DNA of 64,000 nt from Coralliovum pocilloporae (GTDB lineage: Bacteria > Pseudomonadota > Alphaproteobacteria > Rhizobiales > Cohaesibacteraceae), in NCBI RefSeq assembly GCF_030845175.1, contig NZ_CP132542.1, forward strand, positions 868,001-932,000, read 5' to 3'. A program made the translations under genes and the position numbers. This document shows positions 1 through 10,075 of this stretch, one piece after another; position 1 is the stretch's first letter, and each line of letters opens with the position of its first letter. Below the pieces are notes generated by a model. That model had not been told where the DNA came from. It was given only the letters and a program-made list of their open reading frames with translations, and ran no database searches.

Positions 1-1
1 G

Positions 2-88
2 AACGCAGTCTATTCCGATCTGTATCTGACGAACACGTTTTTCAAGGCCACCCGCACTCCTCTCAATGCAACGCGAGGACTACAATAG
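2..88 (+). CDS. possible 3' end of an unidentified gene (partial)
   Basis: The frame is open from the window edge to a TAG at 86-88 and gives 28 residues ending in TRGLQ. Codon choice in this short stretch is like that of the coding region to the right. Nothing in it identifies a family. It may equally be non-coding, because only 28 codons are visible and no start can be seen. Confidence 0.25.
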   Translation, partial: NAVYSDLYLTNTFFKATRTPLNATRGLQ

Positions 89-412
89 GAAACATATTTA
101 AATATCGGAAACAAAATTCAAGACCCTTTCACCCCCGATATCCGAATTACCCATAGTCGCCGGCCAGGATCAGAAGCGACGAAGGAGCATATCAGGGAGC
201 TGCATCCGGGCAAAAAAAAGGGTCGGTTAAATGCAATAAATATTACACTCATAAGTAGATTTAACCTGCTTAACTGTAACAATTTACCGCATAACATGTA
301 ATTTGTAACAATATATAAGTTGAAAATCACATCCAGCGCTTACAGTATTTTTACGAACCACCCCCTAGTCTGAACATCAGAATTAAAGATTTCTGCTCTT
401 AGGGGGTTGCAG
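89..412. other. AT-rich intergenic region upstream of a chemoreceptor gene
   Basis: No convincing gene is present. The stretch holds two direct copies of TGTAACAAT at 275-283 and 304-312, about 29 bases apart, which could be a regulator site or chance. The promoter of the downstream chemoreceptor gene must lie here, but no consensus -35/-10 pair stands out. Confidence 0.4.
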
Positions 413-2428
413 ATGTTGCGTAGCGTATTGCGTCTGAATATCGGGCGGCGCGTCTTTCTGGGGTTCATTGCAGCCATGGCTGTCTTTGCAGCCGGCTCAG
501 TCGTATCTGTCATGGGCATTCATGCCATTACAGACGAGGTGGCGCTGCTGGACCAGTCCGCGAACGAAAAGACCATCGCGCTGACCTTGAACAGCAAGAT
601 TTCCGAAGTTGAAACTCTTGCAGGTGACTATCTCCGAACAACAAGCGCCGAAGATCATCAGAAACTCGATCAGGGTATCGAGACCTTCCGCTCCGCTCTG
701 ACCGACGCCACCAAGACACTGAAAAACGAGCAGCATCTGGCTGAGCTCAATGCTATCGGACAGGATATCACAGCCTTTGCAGCATCAATTGCGCAGATGG
801 ACGAGCTTATCCAGAAGCGGCAGAAACAAGCAAAAGAGCTGACCAACAAGACCGGCCCTAATGCCAGTGCAGGCGTCCGTGTGATCGCCAATGTTGCCCA
901 GAAAACCGGCAATAAAGATCTGACCAAACTGACCACTCGTTTGCAGGATTACTTCATCGTTGCCCGTATTGAAACGGCGCAATATGCCGAAACAGGCGCT
1001 GCCACAGGCCTGAGCCGCATTCTCACGCAGCTTGACACCGCAGAGAAGAACCTTGCCGAGGCGGAAACCAATCCGAAGGTCAAGGCATTCAAAGGGTTAC
1101 TGAAACCCGTTTCGATCTTTATCGGCAAGTATCGCAAGGGCCTTGACCAGCTGAAAGCGCTGAACATAGAGCGCGAAGCCCTGCATGCTAAGCTTTTCGA
1201 TGATATCGCCAAGCGCATCAAGGCCCGCACATCAGGAATGGAAGCAGCCGCTGTTGCTGAATATGCTCTGCATTCCGCCAACACGATATCGTCTCTGGAA
1301 GCTGAGGCCACGCTGACTTTTGCAGTCAGCATACTTGCCGGAATAGCTGGCCTGCTCTGTGCCTGGGTCATTACCAGAAGCCTGTCTCATCCCATTCGCC
1401 ACCTGACTGGCACCATGAGCGAACTGGCAAACGGCAACACTTCCATTACACTGAACGGTGAAAATCGCACCGACGAAATCGGCGACATGTCGAGGGCAGT
1501 CGCCGTTTTCAGGGACAATGCCATTGAACGCGAAAGGCTGGAATCAGCTCAGGCGACCAGCCACGCGAATCGCGAAAAACGCCAAGCAAACGTAGACAAT
1601 CTCATTCAGACATTCCGCTCCGACATTGTCGAACTTCTTCAGACAGTCGACAACAATATGGAAGTCATGAACCTGTCAGCGCAAACTCTGACGGATATTT
1701 CAGATGCGACAGAAAATCAGGCATCATCTGCGGCATCCATGACAGAGCAGGCGGCAGGCAAGATTTCTGAAGTTTCCGATTCCACCAGGACTCTATCCGA
1801 ATCCGTCCGTCTCATCGGGAGCCAAATCGGGGAAACCACCAAAATCGTCGCAGACGCAACAGATCGCACCCGGTCCACCAACGAAACCGTTTCCGGTCTT
1901 GCCGAAGCTGCAAATCGCATTGGCGATGTTATCTCTCTCATTCAGGCGATTGCCGAGCAGACCAACCTTCTGGCCCTCAATGCAACCATTGAAGCCGCCC
2001 GTGCTGGTGATCAGGGCAAGGGTTTTGCTGTCGTTGCTGCCGAGGTGAAGGATCTTGCCAATCAGACGGCAAAAGCCACCGAGGAAATCTCGGGCCAAAT
2101 CTCAACCATCCAGGGCACCACACAGGAAGCCGTTGATGCCATTCATGCCATTGCCAAGGCCATGGAAGACGTCAACAGCAACACAAGTGAAATCGCCAGC
2201 GCTATTGAAGAACAGCAGCATTCCATGAACGCGATCAGCAATCAGGTCGAGGATGTCTCATCCGGAACGCAGGCTGTCACCGACAACATGACACATGTGG
2301 TCAACGGCGCGTCAGAAACGGCCCAATCCGTCCGCCAGGCCCAGGCCGCATCAGACGAAGCGGCGTCCTGCACTGGCACTCTCAGGCGCACTGTAGACGA
2401 CTTCCTCAACCGTGTTGCTGCGGCATAA
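413..2428 (+). CDS. methyl-accepting chemotaxis protein
   Basis: This is a 671-residue transmembrane chemoreceptor that controls the CheA/CheW signalling array. A first membrane segment lies near residues 12-32. A long helical periplasmic sensor region follows up to about 300, then a second membrane segment near 300-322 and a HAMP domain near 322-375. The cytoplasmic signalling domain fills the rest. Its hairpin tip carries the family signature [18 protein letters not shown] near residues 513-530. The ATG at 413 is preferred over the in-frame TTG at 407 because AGGGGG at 401-406 sits six bases upstream. The ligand is unknown. No CheR-binding pentapeptide is seen at the C-terminus. No other che genes are nearby, so this is an orphan receptor; a second one lies at 20185. 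Confidence 0.95.
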   Translation: MLRSVLRLNIGRRVFLGFIAAMAVFAAGSVVSVMGIHAITDEVALLDQSANEKTIALTLNSKISEVETLAGDYLRTTSAEDHQKLDQGIETFRSALTDATKTLKNEQHLAELNAIGQDITAFAASIAQMDELIQKRQKQAKELTNKTGPNASAGVRVIANVAQKTGNKDLTKLTTRLQDYFIVARIETAQYAETGAATGLSRILTQLDTAEKNLAEAETNPKVKAFKGLLKPVSIFIGKYRKGLDQLKALNIEREALHAKLFDDIAKRIKARTSGMEAAAVAEYALHSANTISSLEAEATLTFAVSILAGIAGLLCAWVITRSLSHPIRHLTGTMSELANGNTSITLNGENRTDEIGDMSRAVAVFRDNAIERERLESAQATSHANREKRQANVDNLIQTFRSDIVELLQTVDNNMEVMNLSAQTLTDISDATENQASSAASMTEQAAGKISEVSDSTRTLSESVRLIGSQIGETTKIVADATDRTRSTNETVSGLAEAANRIGDVISLIQAIAEQTNLLALNATIEAARAGDQGKGFAVVAAEVKDLANQTAKATEEISGQISTIQGTTQEAVDAIHAIAKAMEDVNSNTSEIASAIEEQQHSMNAISNQVEDVSSGTQAVTDNMTHVVNGASETAQSVRQAQAASDEAASCTGTLRRTVDDFLNRVAAA

Positions 2429-2431
2429 GAC

Positions 2432-2467
2432 AAAAAACAGGGCCATCATCAGAAGGCCCTGTTTTTA
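2432..2467 (+). terminator. intrinsic terminator after the chemoreceptor gene
   Basis: A perfect hairpin pairs 2433-2444 (AAAAACAGGGCC) with 2455-2466 (GGCCCTGTTTTT) and ends in a T-run. The A-run on the left arm makes it usable in both directions, which suits the convergent peptidase gene ending at 2503. Confidence 0.85.
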
Positions 2468-2502
2468 TTGTAGCAGAAAAGAGCCAGATCCGGGTCGTGG
2501 CC

Positions 2503-4359
2503 CTACTCCTGATCAAGCGCCTCAATCTCATCCACCATAGCCTCGATAACAGACAGGCCCATGGACCAGAACTGCGGATCAGATGCATCAAGATCAAACG
2601 GAGCCAGAAGGTCCTTGTGATGCTTTGAGCCTCCTGCCTTCAGCATCTCGATATATTTCTCGGCAAATCCGGCCTCTGCATCCTGATAGCGGGCATAGAG
2701 AGAATTCACCAGACAATCGCCGAACGCATAGGCGTAGACATAGAACGGGGCGTGAATGAAATGGGGGATATAGGCCCAGAATGTCTCATATCCCTCACCA
2801 AGCCGGATTGATGGCCCGAGACTCTCTTTCTGCACGTCAAGCCACAGCTCTCCCAACCGTTCAGACGTCAGTTCGCCCTTGCGGCGTTCTGCATGAACCA
2901 GCCGCTCGAAACAGTAGAATGCAATCTGCCGGACGACAGTGTTGAGCATGTCCTCAACCTTGGAAGCCAGCAACCGCTTGCGAGCCGCCTTATCCGGTGT
3001 CGCATCAAGCAGTGAGCGGAAGGTGAGCATTTCCCCAAACACGCTGGCAGTCTCAGCCAGGGTAAGCGGCGTCTCAGCCATCAGAGCACCCTGCCCGCCA
3101 GCAAGGACCTGATGAACGCCATGGCCAAGTTCATGGGCCAGCGTCATCACATCACGGATCTTGCCCTGATAATTGACCAGCACATAAGGGTGTGCGCTCG
3201 GAACCGTCGGATGTGCAAAGGCTCCCGGAGCCTTACCAGGCCTGACCGGTGCATCAATCCAGCCCCGCTCAAAGAAATCACCGGCGATGGATGCCACATC
3301 CGGAGAGAACTGCGCATAGGCATCAAGAACAATCTTGCGAGCTTCAGACCATTCGATCACCCGGTCATCACTGTCCGGCAAAGGCGCATTCCGGTCCCAG
3401 TGATTCAGCTGGTCCATACCCAGCCATTTCGCCTTCATGGCATAATAGCGATGCGACAGGCGTGGATAGGAATCCCTTACGGCCGAAACCAGCGCATCCA
3501 CCACCTCACGCTCCACACGGTTCGCAAGATGGCGGGAATCCGCAATATCCTCAAACCCGCGCCAGCGATCCGAAATTTCCTTGTCTTTGGCAAGCGTGTT
3601 GGTGATCAAGGTAAATGTATTGATCTGCTCCCCGAAGGTTTTGGCAAGCGCATCTGATGCGGCCTTGCGGCGCGCACCATCCTTGGACACCAATCTGTTC
3701 AGCGTTGCCTCAAGCCCCAGCGCTTCACCATCAAGGTCAAAAGTCAGGCGTGCCATCGTGTCATCGAACAATCTGTTCCAGGCACCGCGACCGGTCACAC
3801 TCTTCTCATGGAAAAGCTGCTCCAGCTGCTCACTAAGCTGATAGGGTTTGTCCTGACGCACCACATCAAGCCAGGGCTTGTAATAGGCAAGCGCTTCTGA
3901 AGAGGCGACAGACCCTGCTAGTGCATCATCCTCAATTGCATTGAGTTCCAGTGTGAAAAACAAGAGATGTGCGCTGGCATTGGTCAGCTGCTCCTGAATG
4001 TCGCCATAGAACTTGGCATGTACAGGATTCGTGGTGTCGCTCGCATATAGCAGGCTCGCATAGGACGCGAGTTTACCGAGCTGGTCTTCCAGCCGTTCAA
4101 AATCAGCAATCGCCGCAGCCAGATCATCGGCCTTGTCGCCAGTCATAACCTGCAGCTTGCCTTTGTATCGGTCGGCAAAGGCCTCACAATTTGCAAGCGC
4201 CGCCGCAATATCAGACTGGACCGCATCTGAATCAGGAGACGGATACAGGTCGGTCAGATCCCATTCCGGCAGGTTAGAAAGCTGCTCGGCCCCGCTACCA
4301 GTTCCACTATCTGCCATGGGGAGTTTCCATTCAAATCGCGACCGAACTGACATCATCAC
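2503..4359 (-). CDS. pepF: M3 family oligoendopeptidase F
   Basis: This is a cytoplasmic zinc metallopeptidase of the M3B group that degrades oligopeptides. At 618 residues it has the normal full length. The zinc-binding motif HELGHGVHQ lies at residues 409-417, and a downstream E-T-A-S-V-F-G-E segment supplies the third metal ligand region expected in M3 enzymes. The start is uncertain. The most upstream choice is a GTG-ATG-ATG run near 4359, and an ATG at 4317 (MADSG) has GGAAA upstream and would remove 14 residues. The gene converges on the chemoreceptor gene and is divergent from the NtrC-type activator gene at 4557. Confidence 0.93.
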   Translation of the reverse strand: MMMSVRSRFEWKLPMADSGTGSGAEQLSNLPEWDLTDLYPSPDSDAVQSDIAAALANCEAFADRYKGKLQVMTGDKADDLAAAIADFERLEDQLGKLASYASLLYASDTTNPVHAKFYGDIQEQLTNASAHLLFFTLELNAIEDDALAGSVASSEALAYYKPWLDVVRQDKPYQLSEQLEQLFHEKSVTGRGAWNRLFDDTMARLTFDLDGEALGLEATLNRLVSKDGARRKAASDALAKTFGEQINTFTLITNTLAKDKEISDRWRGFEDIADSRHLANRVEREVVDALVSAVRDSYPRLSHRYYAMKAKWLGMDQLNHWDRNAPLPDSDDRVIEWSEARKIVLDAYAQFSPDVASIAGDFFERGWIDAPVRPGKAPGAFAHPTVPSAHPYVLVNYQGKIRDVMTLAHELGHGVHQVLAGGQGALMAETPLTLAETASVFGEMLTFRSLLDATPDKAARKRLLASKVEDMLNTVVRQIAFYCFERLVHAERRKGELTSERLGELWLDVQKESLGPSIRLGEGYETFWAYIPHFIHAPFYVYAYAFGDCLVNSLYARYQDAEAGFAEKYIEMLKAGGSKHHKDLLAPFDLDASDPQFWSMGLSVIEAMVDEIEALDQE

Positions 4360-4556
4360 CTATCCGCTTCCATCATTGGCTGTTGAATCTGCATGCACTA
4401 CAGATCCCTGATCGTTATCAATATTGGCGCTTTCAGACAGCATGCAACAGAAATCGTGATCACCTCACACGATTGCGTTGAACAAAAGATAACGAGACTT
4501 AAGGCACCATTTACCCCGGACCACTATCGTTTGGAGAACGGTAACTGGACGGATCC

Positions 4557-6071
4557 ATGGCTCAAACAATCCTCATTGTCGATGACGACCCTGTACAAAG
4601 ACGCCTTTTGCAGGAGGCGACCAAACGTCTCGGCTATGAAGTCACCGCCGTAGAAGATGGTGAATCTGCTCTGGATCGCCTGTCTGACCAGGCAGCATCG
4701 CCTGTCTCGCTGATGATTCTGGATTTGGTCATGCCCGGCCTTGATGGGATGGGTGTGCTGGAGCGGTTGCGTCAGACAGGTCTGATCGTCCCGACAATCG
4801 TCCAGACCGCACATGGCGGCATTGATGTTGTCGTCAGCGCCATGCGCGCCGGAGCGGTCGATTTCATCGTCAAACCGGTTTCACCTGAACGCCTCGACAT
4901 CTCAATCAAGAATGCCCTCAAAGTCAACGCACTCGAAAGCGAGCTGACACGGATCAAGCGCTCGGCATCCGGCACCCTCACCTTCAAGGACCTCATCACC
5001 AAGAGCCCGAGAATGGAACGGGTTATCCGTCTCGGTGAACGCGCTGCCAAGTCCAACATTCCCATTCTGATCGAAGGAGAATCCGGGGTTGGCAAGGAAG
5101 TTATTGCCCGCGCCATTCAGGGCTCGAGTGAACGTCGTTCCAAGGGTTTTGTGACGGTAAACTGTGGCGCCATTCCGGAAAACCTGGTGGAAAGCACCCT
5201 GTTCGGACACGAAAAGGGGGCTTTTACCGGTGCAATCGACAAGCATATCGGCAAGTTTCAGGAAGCCCACAAAGGGACCTTGTTCCTCGACGAGGTAGGT
5301 GAGCTGCCACTGTCTGTTCAGGTCAAGCTGCTCCGCGCCCTTCAGGAGGGAGAAATCGATCCTGTGGGAGCCAAGCGCTCCCAACGGGTTGACCTGCGTC
5401 TGATCTCCGCCACGAACCGGACCCTGCTGGATCTGGTGAAGGATGGTGATTTCAGGGAAGATCTTTTTTACCGGTTAAATGTCTTTCCAATCTATGTGCC
5501 GCCCCTTCGCGAGCGGCGGGAAGAGATTGCGGATCTCGCCCTGCACTTCCTCGCGCGTTTTGCTGCAGAGGAAGGACGCCGCCATCTGACAGCCATCGCA
5601 CCATCCGCGCTGGCACTGCTGGAAAATTACGACTGGCCCGGCAATGTGCGCCAGCTGGAAAATGCCATTTTCAGAGCTGTGGTCCTCTGCGATGGAAACG
5701 AGCTTACCGTCGATGACATGCCGCAGATCGCCATGCAGGTTGACGGTGCCAGTGTCAAACCAAGAACACTGGACACTGCCGAGGATGCTCTTCAGCAACA
5801 ACAGACTCCAGGGGTAGCTCATCAACCATCCCATCAGCCTGTCGAACACAGGCCCGCCTATGGCGTGATTCCGTTTCTCGACGAGACCGGAGAGGCACGA
5901 CAGCTTGCGGACATGGAGGCCGAAATGATTCGCCATGTGCTGGACCATTACGACAACCGAATGTCAGAAGTTGCCCGCCGTTTGGGCATCGGACGGTCAA
6001 CCCTTTACCGCAAGCTGAAGGAATTTGGTCTCGACAATGAGGATACCGCTGGGGAAGTCGCAACAAGGTGA
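4557..6071 (+). CDS. sigma-54-dependent response regulator, NtrC family
   Basis: This 504-residue activator has the three classical parts. The receiver domain covers residues 1-120, with acidic residues D9-D11, phospho-acceptor D56 in MILDLVMPG and a conserved lysine near 109. The AAA+ domain has Walker A GESGVGKE near 173-180 and the sigma-54 contact loop GAFTGA near 220-225. A Fis-type helix-turn-helix lies near 455-495. A low-complexity linker rich in Q and H (about 405-435) joins the last two. When phosphorylated, such proteins remodel sigma-54 RNA polymerase at -24/-12 promoters. No partner histidine kinase is adjacent, so the signal is unknown. The intact GAFTGA shows it should still work with RpoN. 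Confidence 0.95.
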   Translation: MAQTILIVDDDPVQRRLLQEATKRLGYEVTAVEDGESALDRLSDQAASPVSLMILDLVMPGLDGMGVLERLRQTGLIVPTIVQTAHGGIDVVVSAMRAGAVDFIVKPVSPERLDISIKNALKVNALESELTRIKRSASGTLTFKDLITKSPRMERVIRLGERAAKSNIPILIEGESGVGKEVIARAIQGSSERRSKGFVTVNCGAIPENLVESTLFGHEKGAFTGAIDKHIGKFQEAHKGTLFLDEVGELPLSVQVKLLRALQEGEIDPVGAKRSQRVDLRLISATNRTLLDLVKDGDFREDLFYRLNVFPIYVPPLRERREEIADLALHFLARFAAEEGRRHLTAIAPSALALLENYDWPGNVRQLENAIFRAVVLCDGNELTVDDMPQIAMQVDGASVKPRTLDTAEDALQQQQTPGVAHQPSHQPVEHRPAYGVIPFLDETGEARQLADMEAEMIRHVLDHYDNRMSEVARRLGIGRSTLYRKLKEFGLDNEDTAGEVATR

Positions 6072-6169
6072 TGAAAAATCACCCTGGAACTGTTGCAAAA
6101 CAGGACAGTTTCGTCTTCTTTAGCACCTTAGGGGACTTTATGAGCGGTTTTTAACCGGGGACACAAATA

Positions 6170-7849
6170 ATGCGCATTTCGATATCACTGCTCCTGGCAG
6201 GAGCAATGCTGTGGTCATATCCAGCTCTGGCCGCTCAGACACCCCAGGATCCAGCAACGGATATCAAAGCCGAAGCGGTGTCAGAAACATCCGGTGAAAC
6301 CACCGTGGATGTGACACCCGTCGAACCGGTTGACCCTTTTTCTGTCGCTCTTGAGGAAGCCTTCAAAGGCTGGCCCAAAGCCAAAACACTTGCAGCAAAG
6401 AAAGACCTTGCCGGCCTTAAAGAGCATTACACTCAGAACAGCTTTAAACCGCTCTGGATCGAAGACGGCAAACTGTCCATGCGGGCTCGGAAACTCATCT
6501 TTTTCCTGAGCCGTGCCGGTCGTGACGGTCTGAACCCGGAAGACTACAAGACCCCGTCCCTTTCCATCGGCAAAGACAGCTCTGTAACACTGGATGAACT
6601 CGCCAGGGCAGAGCTGGAACTGTCTCTCGCCATTGTGACCTACGCGCGCCACGCTCAGGCCGGGCGTCTGAAACCAACCAAGGTCAGCAAAAGCATCACG
6701 CTTGTTCCTGTTAGCCCGGACCCGCTCGCTGTCATTGATCAGGTCTCAAGCGCCGAGAAGCCGGAGAAAAGCCTTCACAGTTTCCAGCCACAGCAGGATG
6801 GATACAAGCGCCTCCGGGAACAGCTGGCCAAGTTCAGAACCCTGCCGAAGGAAAAGACGCCCATCCAGATCGCGCCGGGAAAAGCTCTCAAGCTCGGCTC
6901 AAAGGGCAAGCGCGTTGAAGCCCTCCGGGAGCGCCTCAATGTGGCGGCAACCGAAGAAAATACACGCGCTGTCTTTGACGAGGCTCTTCTGAAGGCAGTC
7001 AAAGAATTCCAGAAAAACAAAGACTTGCATGTAGACGGAATTGTCGGACGCAGAACACTGGCAATCCTGAACGGCAAGAAAACAAGTTCAGAAGCAGATC
7101 TGATCGCCAATATGGAAATGTGGCGCTGGATGCCGCGTGACCTCGGTCGTTTCCACGTCTTTGTCAATGTCCCGGAATATCGTCTGCGGGTTTACAAGGA
7201 TGGCAGCCAGACACACACCACCCGGGTCGTCGTCGGCAAGTTCAGAAACAAGACACCGATCTTCTCCGACGAGATGGAACATGTGGTGGTGAACCCATAC
7301 TGGAATGTTCCCGCTTCCATCGCGGTCAAGGAACTCCTGCCAAAGATCCGTCGTGATCCGCGTGGTTATCTCGCCAAGCGCAATTATCAGGTTCTGACCC
7401 GCGTCAAAGGACGGACCCGGGTCGTTGATCCACGCCAGATCAACTGGTCGAAATTCAATGCCGGGCGCGTCAGAATTCGTCAGGCACCAGGTGGCCGCAA
7501 TGCTCTGGGCCGGATCAAGTTCCTGTTCCCGAACAAGCATGCCGTATACCTGCATGACACACCATCAAAGAGCCTGTTTTCACGGCAACGGCGCGCGTTC
7601 AGTCACGGCTGTATCCGCGTCCACAATCCTTTTGAATTTGCCGAAGCACTCTTTGCGGAAGACAAGGACTGGAATTCAGCCCGACTGCGGTCAATGCTGG
7701 GGAACAAGGAACGCTGGGTCAATCTCGACAAGCATGTTCCTGTTCATCTTGCCTATTTCACCATCCGGGTAAATGATGATGGGGACCTGAATACCTTTGA
7801 TGATATTTACGGTCATATCGGCAAGCTCAAGGTATCACTGGGCCTTTAA
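6170..7849 (+). CDS. L,D-transpeptidase, YcbB type, with peptidoglycan-binding domain
   Basis: This 559-residue periplasmic enzyme should form 3-3 cross-links between meso-diaminopimelate residues of peptidoglycan. It begins with a signal peptide (about 1-22, ending ALAA). A YcbB-like scaffold follows, then a PG_binding_1 domain near 240-305 (key pieces LGSKGKRVEALRERL and VDGIVGRRTLAILNG). The YkuD catalytic domain ends in SHGCIRV near residues 477-483, with the catalytic cysteine, and carries an upstream histidine in YLHDTPSK. The next gene is a YcbK-like DUF882 protein. ycbB and ycbK are also neighbours in Escherichia coli, so the pairing supports a cell-wall role. The stop codon falls inside a dispersed repeat copy at 7844-7953. 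Confidence 0.93.
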   Translation: MRISISLLLAGAMLWSYPALAAQTPQDPATDIKAEAVSETSGETTVDVTPVEPVDPFSVALEEAFKGWPKAKTLAAKKDLAGLKEHYTQNSFKPLWIEDGKLSMRARKLIFFLSRAGRDGLNPEDYKTPSLSIGKDSSVTLDELARAELELSLAIVTYARHAQAGRLKPTKVSKSITLVPVSPDPLAVIDQVSSAEKPEKSLHSFQPQQDGYKRLREQLAKFRTLPKEKTPIQIAPGKALKLGSKGKRVEALRERLNVAATEENTRAVFDEALLKAVKEFQKNKDLHVDGIVGRRTLAILNGKKTSSEADLIANMEMWRWMPRDLGRFHVFVNVPEYRLRVYKDGSQTHTTRVVVGKFRNKTPIFSDEMEHVVVNPYWNVPASIAVKELLPKIRRDPRGYLAKRNYQVLTRVKGRTRVVDPRQINWSKFNAGRVRIRQAPGGRNALGRIKFLFPNKHAVYLHDTPSKSLFSRQRRAFSHGCIRVHNPFEFAEALFAEDKDWNSARLRSMLGNKERWVNLDKHVPVHLAYFTIRVNDDGDLNTFDDIYGHIGKLKVSLGL

Positions 7850-7953
7850 AGAACCAGACCTTTAACTTGAATTGGTAGCGATGCTTTGAGAGTCTGTTTT
7901 TGCGCGAGCTTTTATCTGAAAAGTCTATCAACTTTTCAGAAGCACGCTGTAGG
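7844..7953 (-). repeat. dispersed intergenic repeat, copy 1
   Basis: Read on the minus strand, this is about 96% identical to the copy at 15147-15260, with about four differences in 105 bases by eye. It contains the perfect stem CTGAAAAGT/ACTTTTCAG with a six-base loop. It begins at the stop codon of the L,D-transpeptidase gene. Diverged copies lie at 28405 and 50153. Confidence 0.8.
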
Positions 7954-8098
7954 CAGCGGATTGAGCACAAAATCGATCACAACTGTCATCATTTGACCGC
8001 TTTTTGAAATAAGGTAAAGTCCCGTTAACCATTGATGCGTGAAAACAGGAAGATGGGGCTGTTTCAGGGTATGAACTGAGACGAACAAGGCGGGTCGA

Positions 8099-10021
8099 GT
8101 GACGCAAGGGATCAGGTTTAACGCATCCTGCCTCAGGCAGAACGACGGGCAGATGGCAGGCAGACTGCACATCGCCGCTTCTTTGTGCCTTTTTTTCCTC
8201 CTTGCCATCACCCAGGCGGGCCCGGCTGCGGCAGCCGATCGGTCTCTGTATCTTTACAACACCCATACAAAAGAAACCGCCCGGATCACCTATAAACGCA
8301 ATGGCCGTTTTGATCCGTCCGGTCTGCAGAAGATGAACCGCTTCCTTCGCGACTGGCGTCGGAATGAAAGCACCAAGATGGATCCTCGTCTGTTTGATCT
8401 CATCTGGGAAGTTTACCGGGAAAGCGGTGCGCGCAAGCCTATCCACGTGGTCTCTGGCTATAGATCGCCTGCAACCAACAAACTGCTGAAGAAACGCGGA
8501 CGTGGTGTAGCACGCAAGTCCCAGCATATTCTCGGCAAGGCAATGGATTTCTACCTGCCGGACGTTCCTGTCAGCAAACTTCGTCGGATCGGTTTGACAA
8601 AGCAGGTTGGTGGCGTCGGCTACTATCCGCGCTCAGCATCCCCGTTCGTCCATATGGACACCGGTCGTGTGCGCCATTGGCCACGCATGACCCGCAGGCA
8701 GCTGGCCAAGGTTTTCCCCTCCGGTCGGACCTTGCATATTCCAAGCGACGGCAAGCCATTGTCCGGCTACAAGCTCGCCCTGGCAGACAGCAAGAAACGC
8801 AAGAGTTCAACCCCAACGGTCAGACAGCAGCAACGGCCAACAAATGGCCGGGACAGATCTGTTCCAACGCCCGTAGCCGGCCCGGAAAGAAGTGGCAGCG
8901 GTGGCCTTCTGGCGTCACTGTTCTCCTCGAAATCACCAGCTGAGACGACCAGACCCGACAATCAGCAGACCATTGCGCGCAATCGTGCGCCAGGTGCAGT
9001 GTTTGAGACCGGGCAGACCACGGTCAAGCTGCCATCTGCTCCCCCGGTACCGACCGCCAATCCGAACCGGCTGATAGCCCTGGCACCCAAAGTTGCGGAA
9101 CCACCAGCGCAGCCGGAACAACCGGAACTGCAGAATCCTGTCATCGCAAGTCTTGGGCAACAGCGGCCAGTACAATTGCCGGAGCAGGAACCAACCGTTC
9201 TGGCCCGGGCAACGCTGCCTGCCCCCCCTGCAGGGCTCTCTGTAGAGCCCCCGGCTCCGCTGCTCGCAACGGGGCAGAACACCGCCTCATCCCCCATATC
9301 CGCAGAGATTCCAGCACCGCCTTCAGAAACATCTGCAGCATCTGCAAGTGCGTTCCGTCTGGCCTCTGTGAACGAGAACACACCGCCAGCTCCGATACAG
9401 GACAATACGTTCCTCTCCGGAATTCCAGCTCCGGAATTGTCACCGCAGATCACAACGGCCTACGCTCCAGACATTCCTTTGCCGCAGGCCAAGCCTCTGA
9501 TTACAGCCGGATTGCCGGATGTGGACCCCTATGCTGGCGAGCGGGGACTGGCTCAGGATGAAGTCACAACAGCGGACCTGAGAGGGAACGAGACAGAAAC
9601 TCCTGTGCCCCCTGCAGAACCCGAAGCCAAGCCTCGGCAGGTCGCAGCGCTTGATCCCAATATCGTGCTGCCTCAGCCCCGTCCGGCTATTGAAACCCAG
9701 TTTGCGGTACCAACACCGCGCAATCAGGTTCGCAGTGCTCCGGTTCTTACAGCCTCCAGCGATCCTCTGGCACAGCTGTCCTCACGCTACAACACCCGGG
9801 TCATTTCCAGCCTGATGAACACGGAAGTCACCACACGGAGTGTCTATTTCTCAGCACTTGGCAATGCTGACCCGAACGGGCTCTCCGGTCTGATGGATTC
9901 ACCGCAGAGAATTGTCGAGGATCGCTTCAGAAAAGGCGGGCAGACTCGTTTGAGGACACACCAGTTCGCTGGTGCGTCAGTGGTTGGCCTGCGCGTTCTG
10001 GCCTATAACAGCACCCGATAA
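8099..10021 (+). CDS. DUF882 (YcbK-like, M15 fold) exported protein with proline-rich tail
   Basis: This 640-residue exported protein has a hydrophobic signal peptide ending PAAAA near residue 46. The M15-type domain near 85-200 keeps the metal-ligand pattern: SQHILGKAMDF supplies His and Asp, and PFVHMDTG supplies a further His. It probably binds or cleaves peptidoglycan. About 400 residues follow that are rich in P, A, Q and E, with recurring PxPxAxP pieces, and then a compact C-terminal segment (about 560-640). YcbK of E. coli has about 180 residues, so the tail is an extension that could span the periplasm. The GTG at 8099 is one start choice; an ATG at 8153 (MAGRLH) would place the signal peptide directly at the N-terminus and is as likely. 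Confidence 0.85.
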   Translation: MTQGIRFNASCLRQNDGQMAGRLHIAASLCLFFLLAITQAGPAAAADRSLYLYNTHTKETARITYKRNGRFDPSGLQKMNRFLRDWRRNESTKMDPRLFDLIWEVYRESGARKPIHVVSGYRSPATNKLLKKRGRGVARKSQHILGKAMDFYLPDVPVSKLRRIGLTKQVGGVGYYPRSASPFVHMDTGRVRHWPRMTRRQLAKVFPSGRTLHIPSDGKPLSGYKLALADSKKRKSSTPTVRQQQRPTNGRDRSVPTPVAGPERSGSGGLLASLFSSKSPAETTRPDNQQTIARNRAPGAVFETGQTTVKLPSAPPVPTANPNRLIALAPKVAEPPAQPEQPELQNPVIASLGQQRPVQLPEQEPTVLARATLPAPPAGLSVEPPAPLLATGQNTASSPISAEIPAPPSETSAASASAFRLASVNENTPPAPIQDNTFLSGIPAPELSPQITTAYAPDIPLPQAKPLITAGLPDVDPYAGERGLAQDEVTTADLRGNETETPVPPAEPEAKPRQVAALDPNIVLPQPRPAIETQFAVPTPRNQVRSAPVLTASSDPLAQLSSRYNTRVISSLMNTEVTTRSVYFSALGNADPNGLSGLMDSPQRIVEDRFRKGGQTRLRTHQFAGASVVGLRVLAYNSTR

Positions 10022-10025
10022 AAAA

Positions 10026-10051
10026 ATGGCGGCCCACAGAGCAGCCGCCAT
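10026..10051 (+). terminator. hairpin after the DUF882 gene
   Basis: ATGGCGGC at 10026-10033 pairs with GCCGCCAT at 10044-10051. There is no real T-run after it, so it may be a weak terminator or an mRNA 3'-end stabiliser. Confidence 0.45.
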
Positions 10052-10075
10052 TCAAGCCTGATTTCTTGCAGAGAT

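Noticed and set aside
118..330. Minus-strand open frame of 70 codons at the left end
   Set aside because: It has no family features or ribosome site, and it covers the AT-rich upstream region of the chemoreceptor gene.
3112..3657. Plus-strand open frame of 181 codons inside the oligoendopeptidase gene
   Set aside because: It is antisense to a full-length peptidase with intact motifs, and its composition follows the antisense frame.
8962..9453. Minus-strand open frame of 163 codons in the DUF882 gene
   Set aside because: It is a by-product of the proline/alanine-rich repeats on the other strand; it has no start signal or family.
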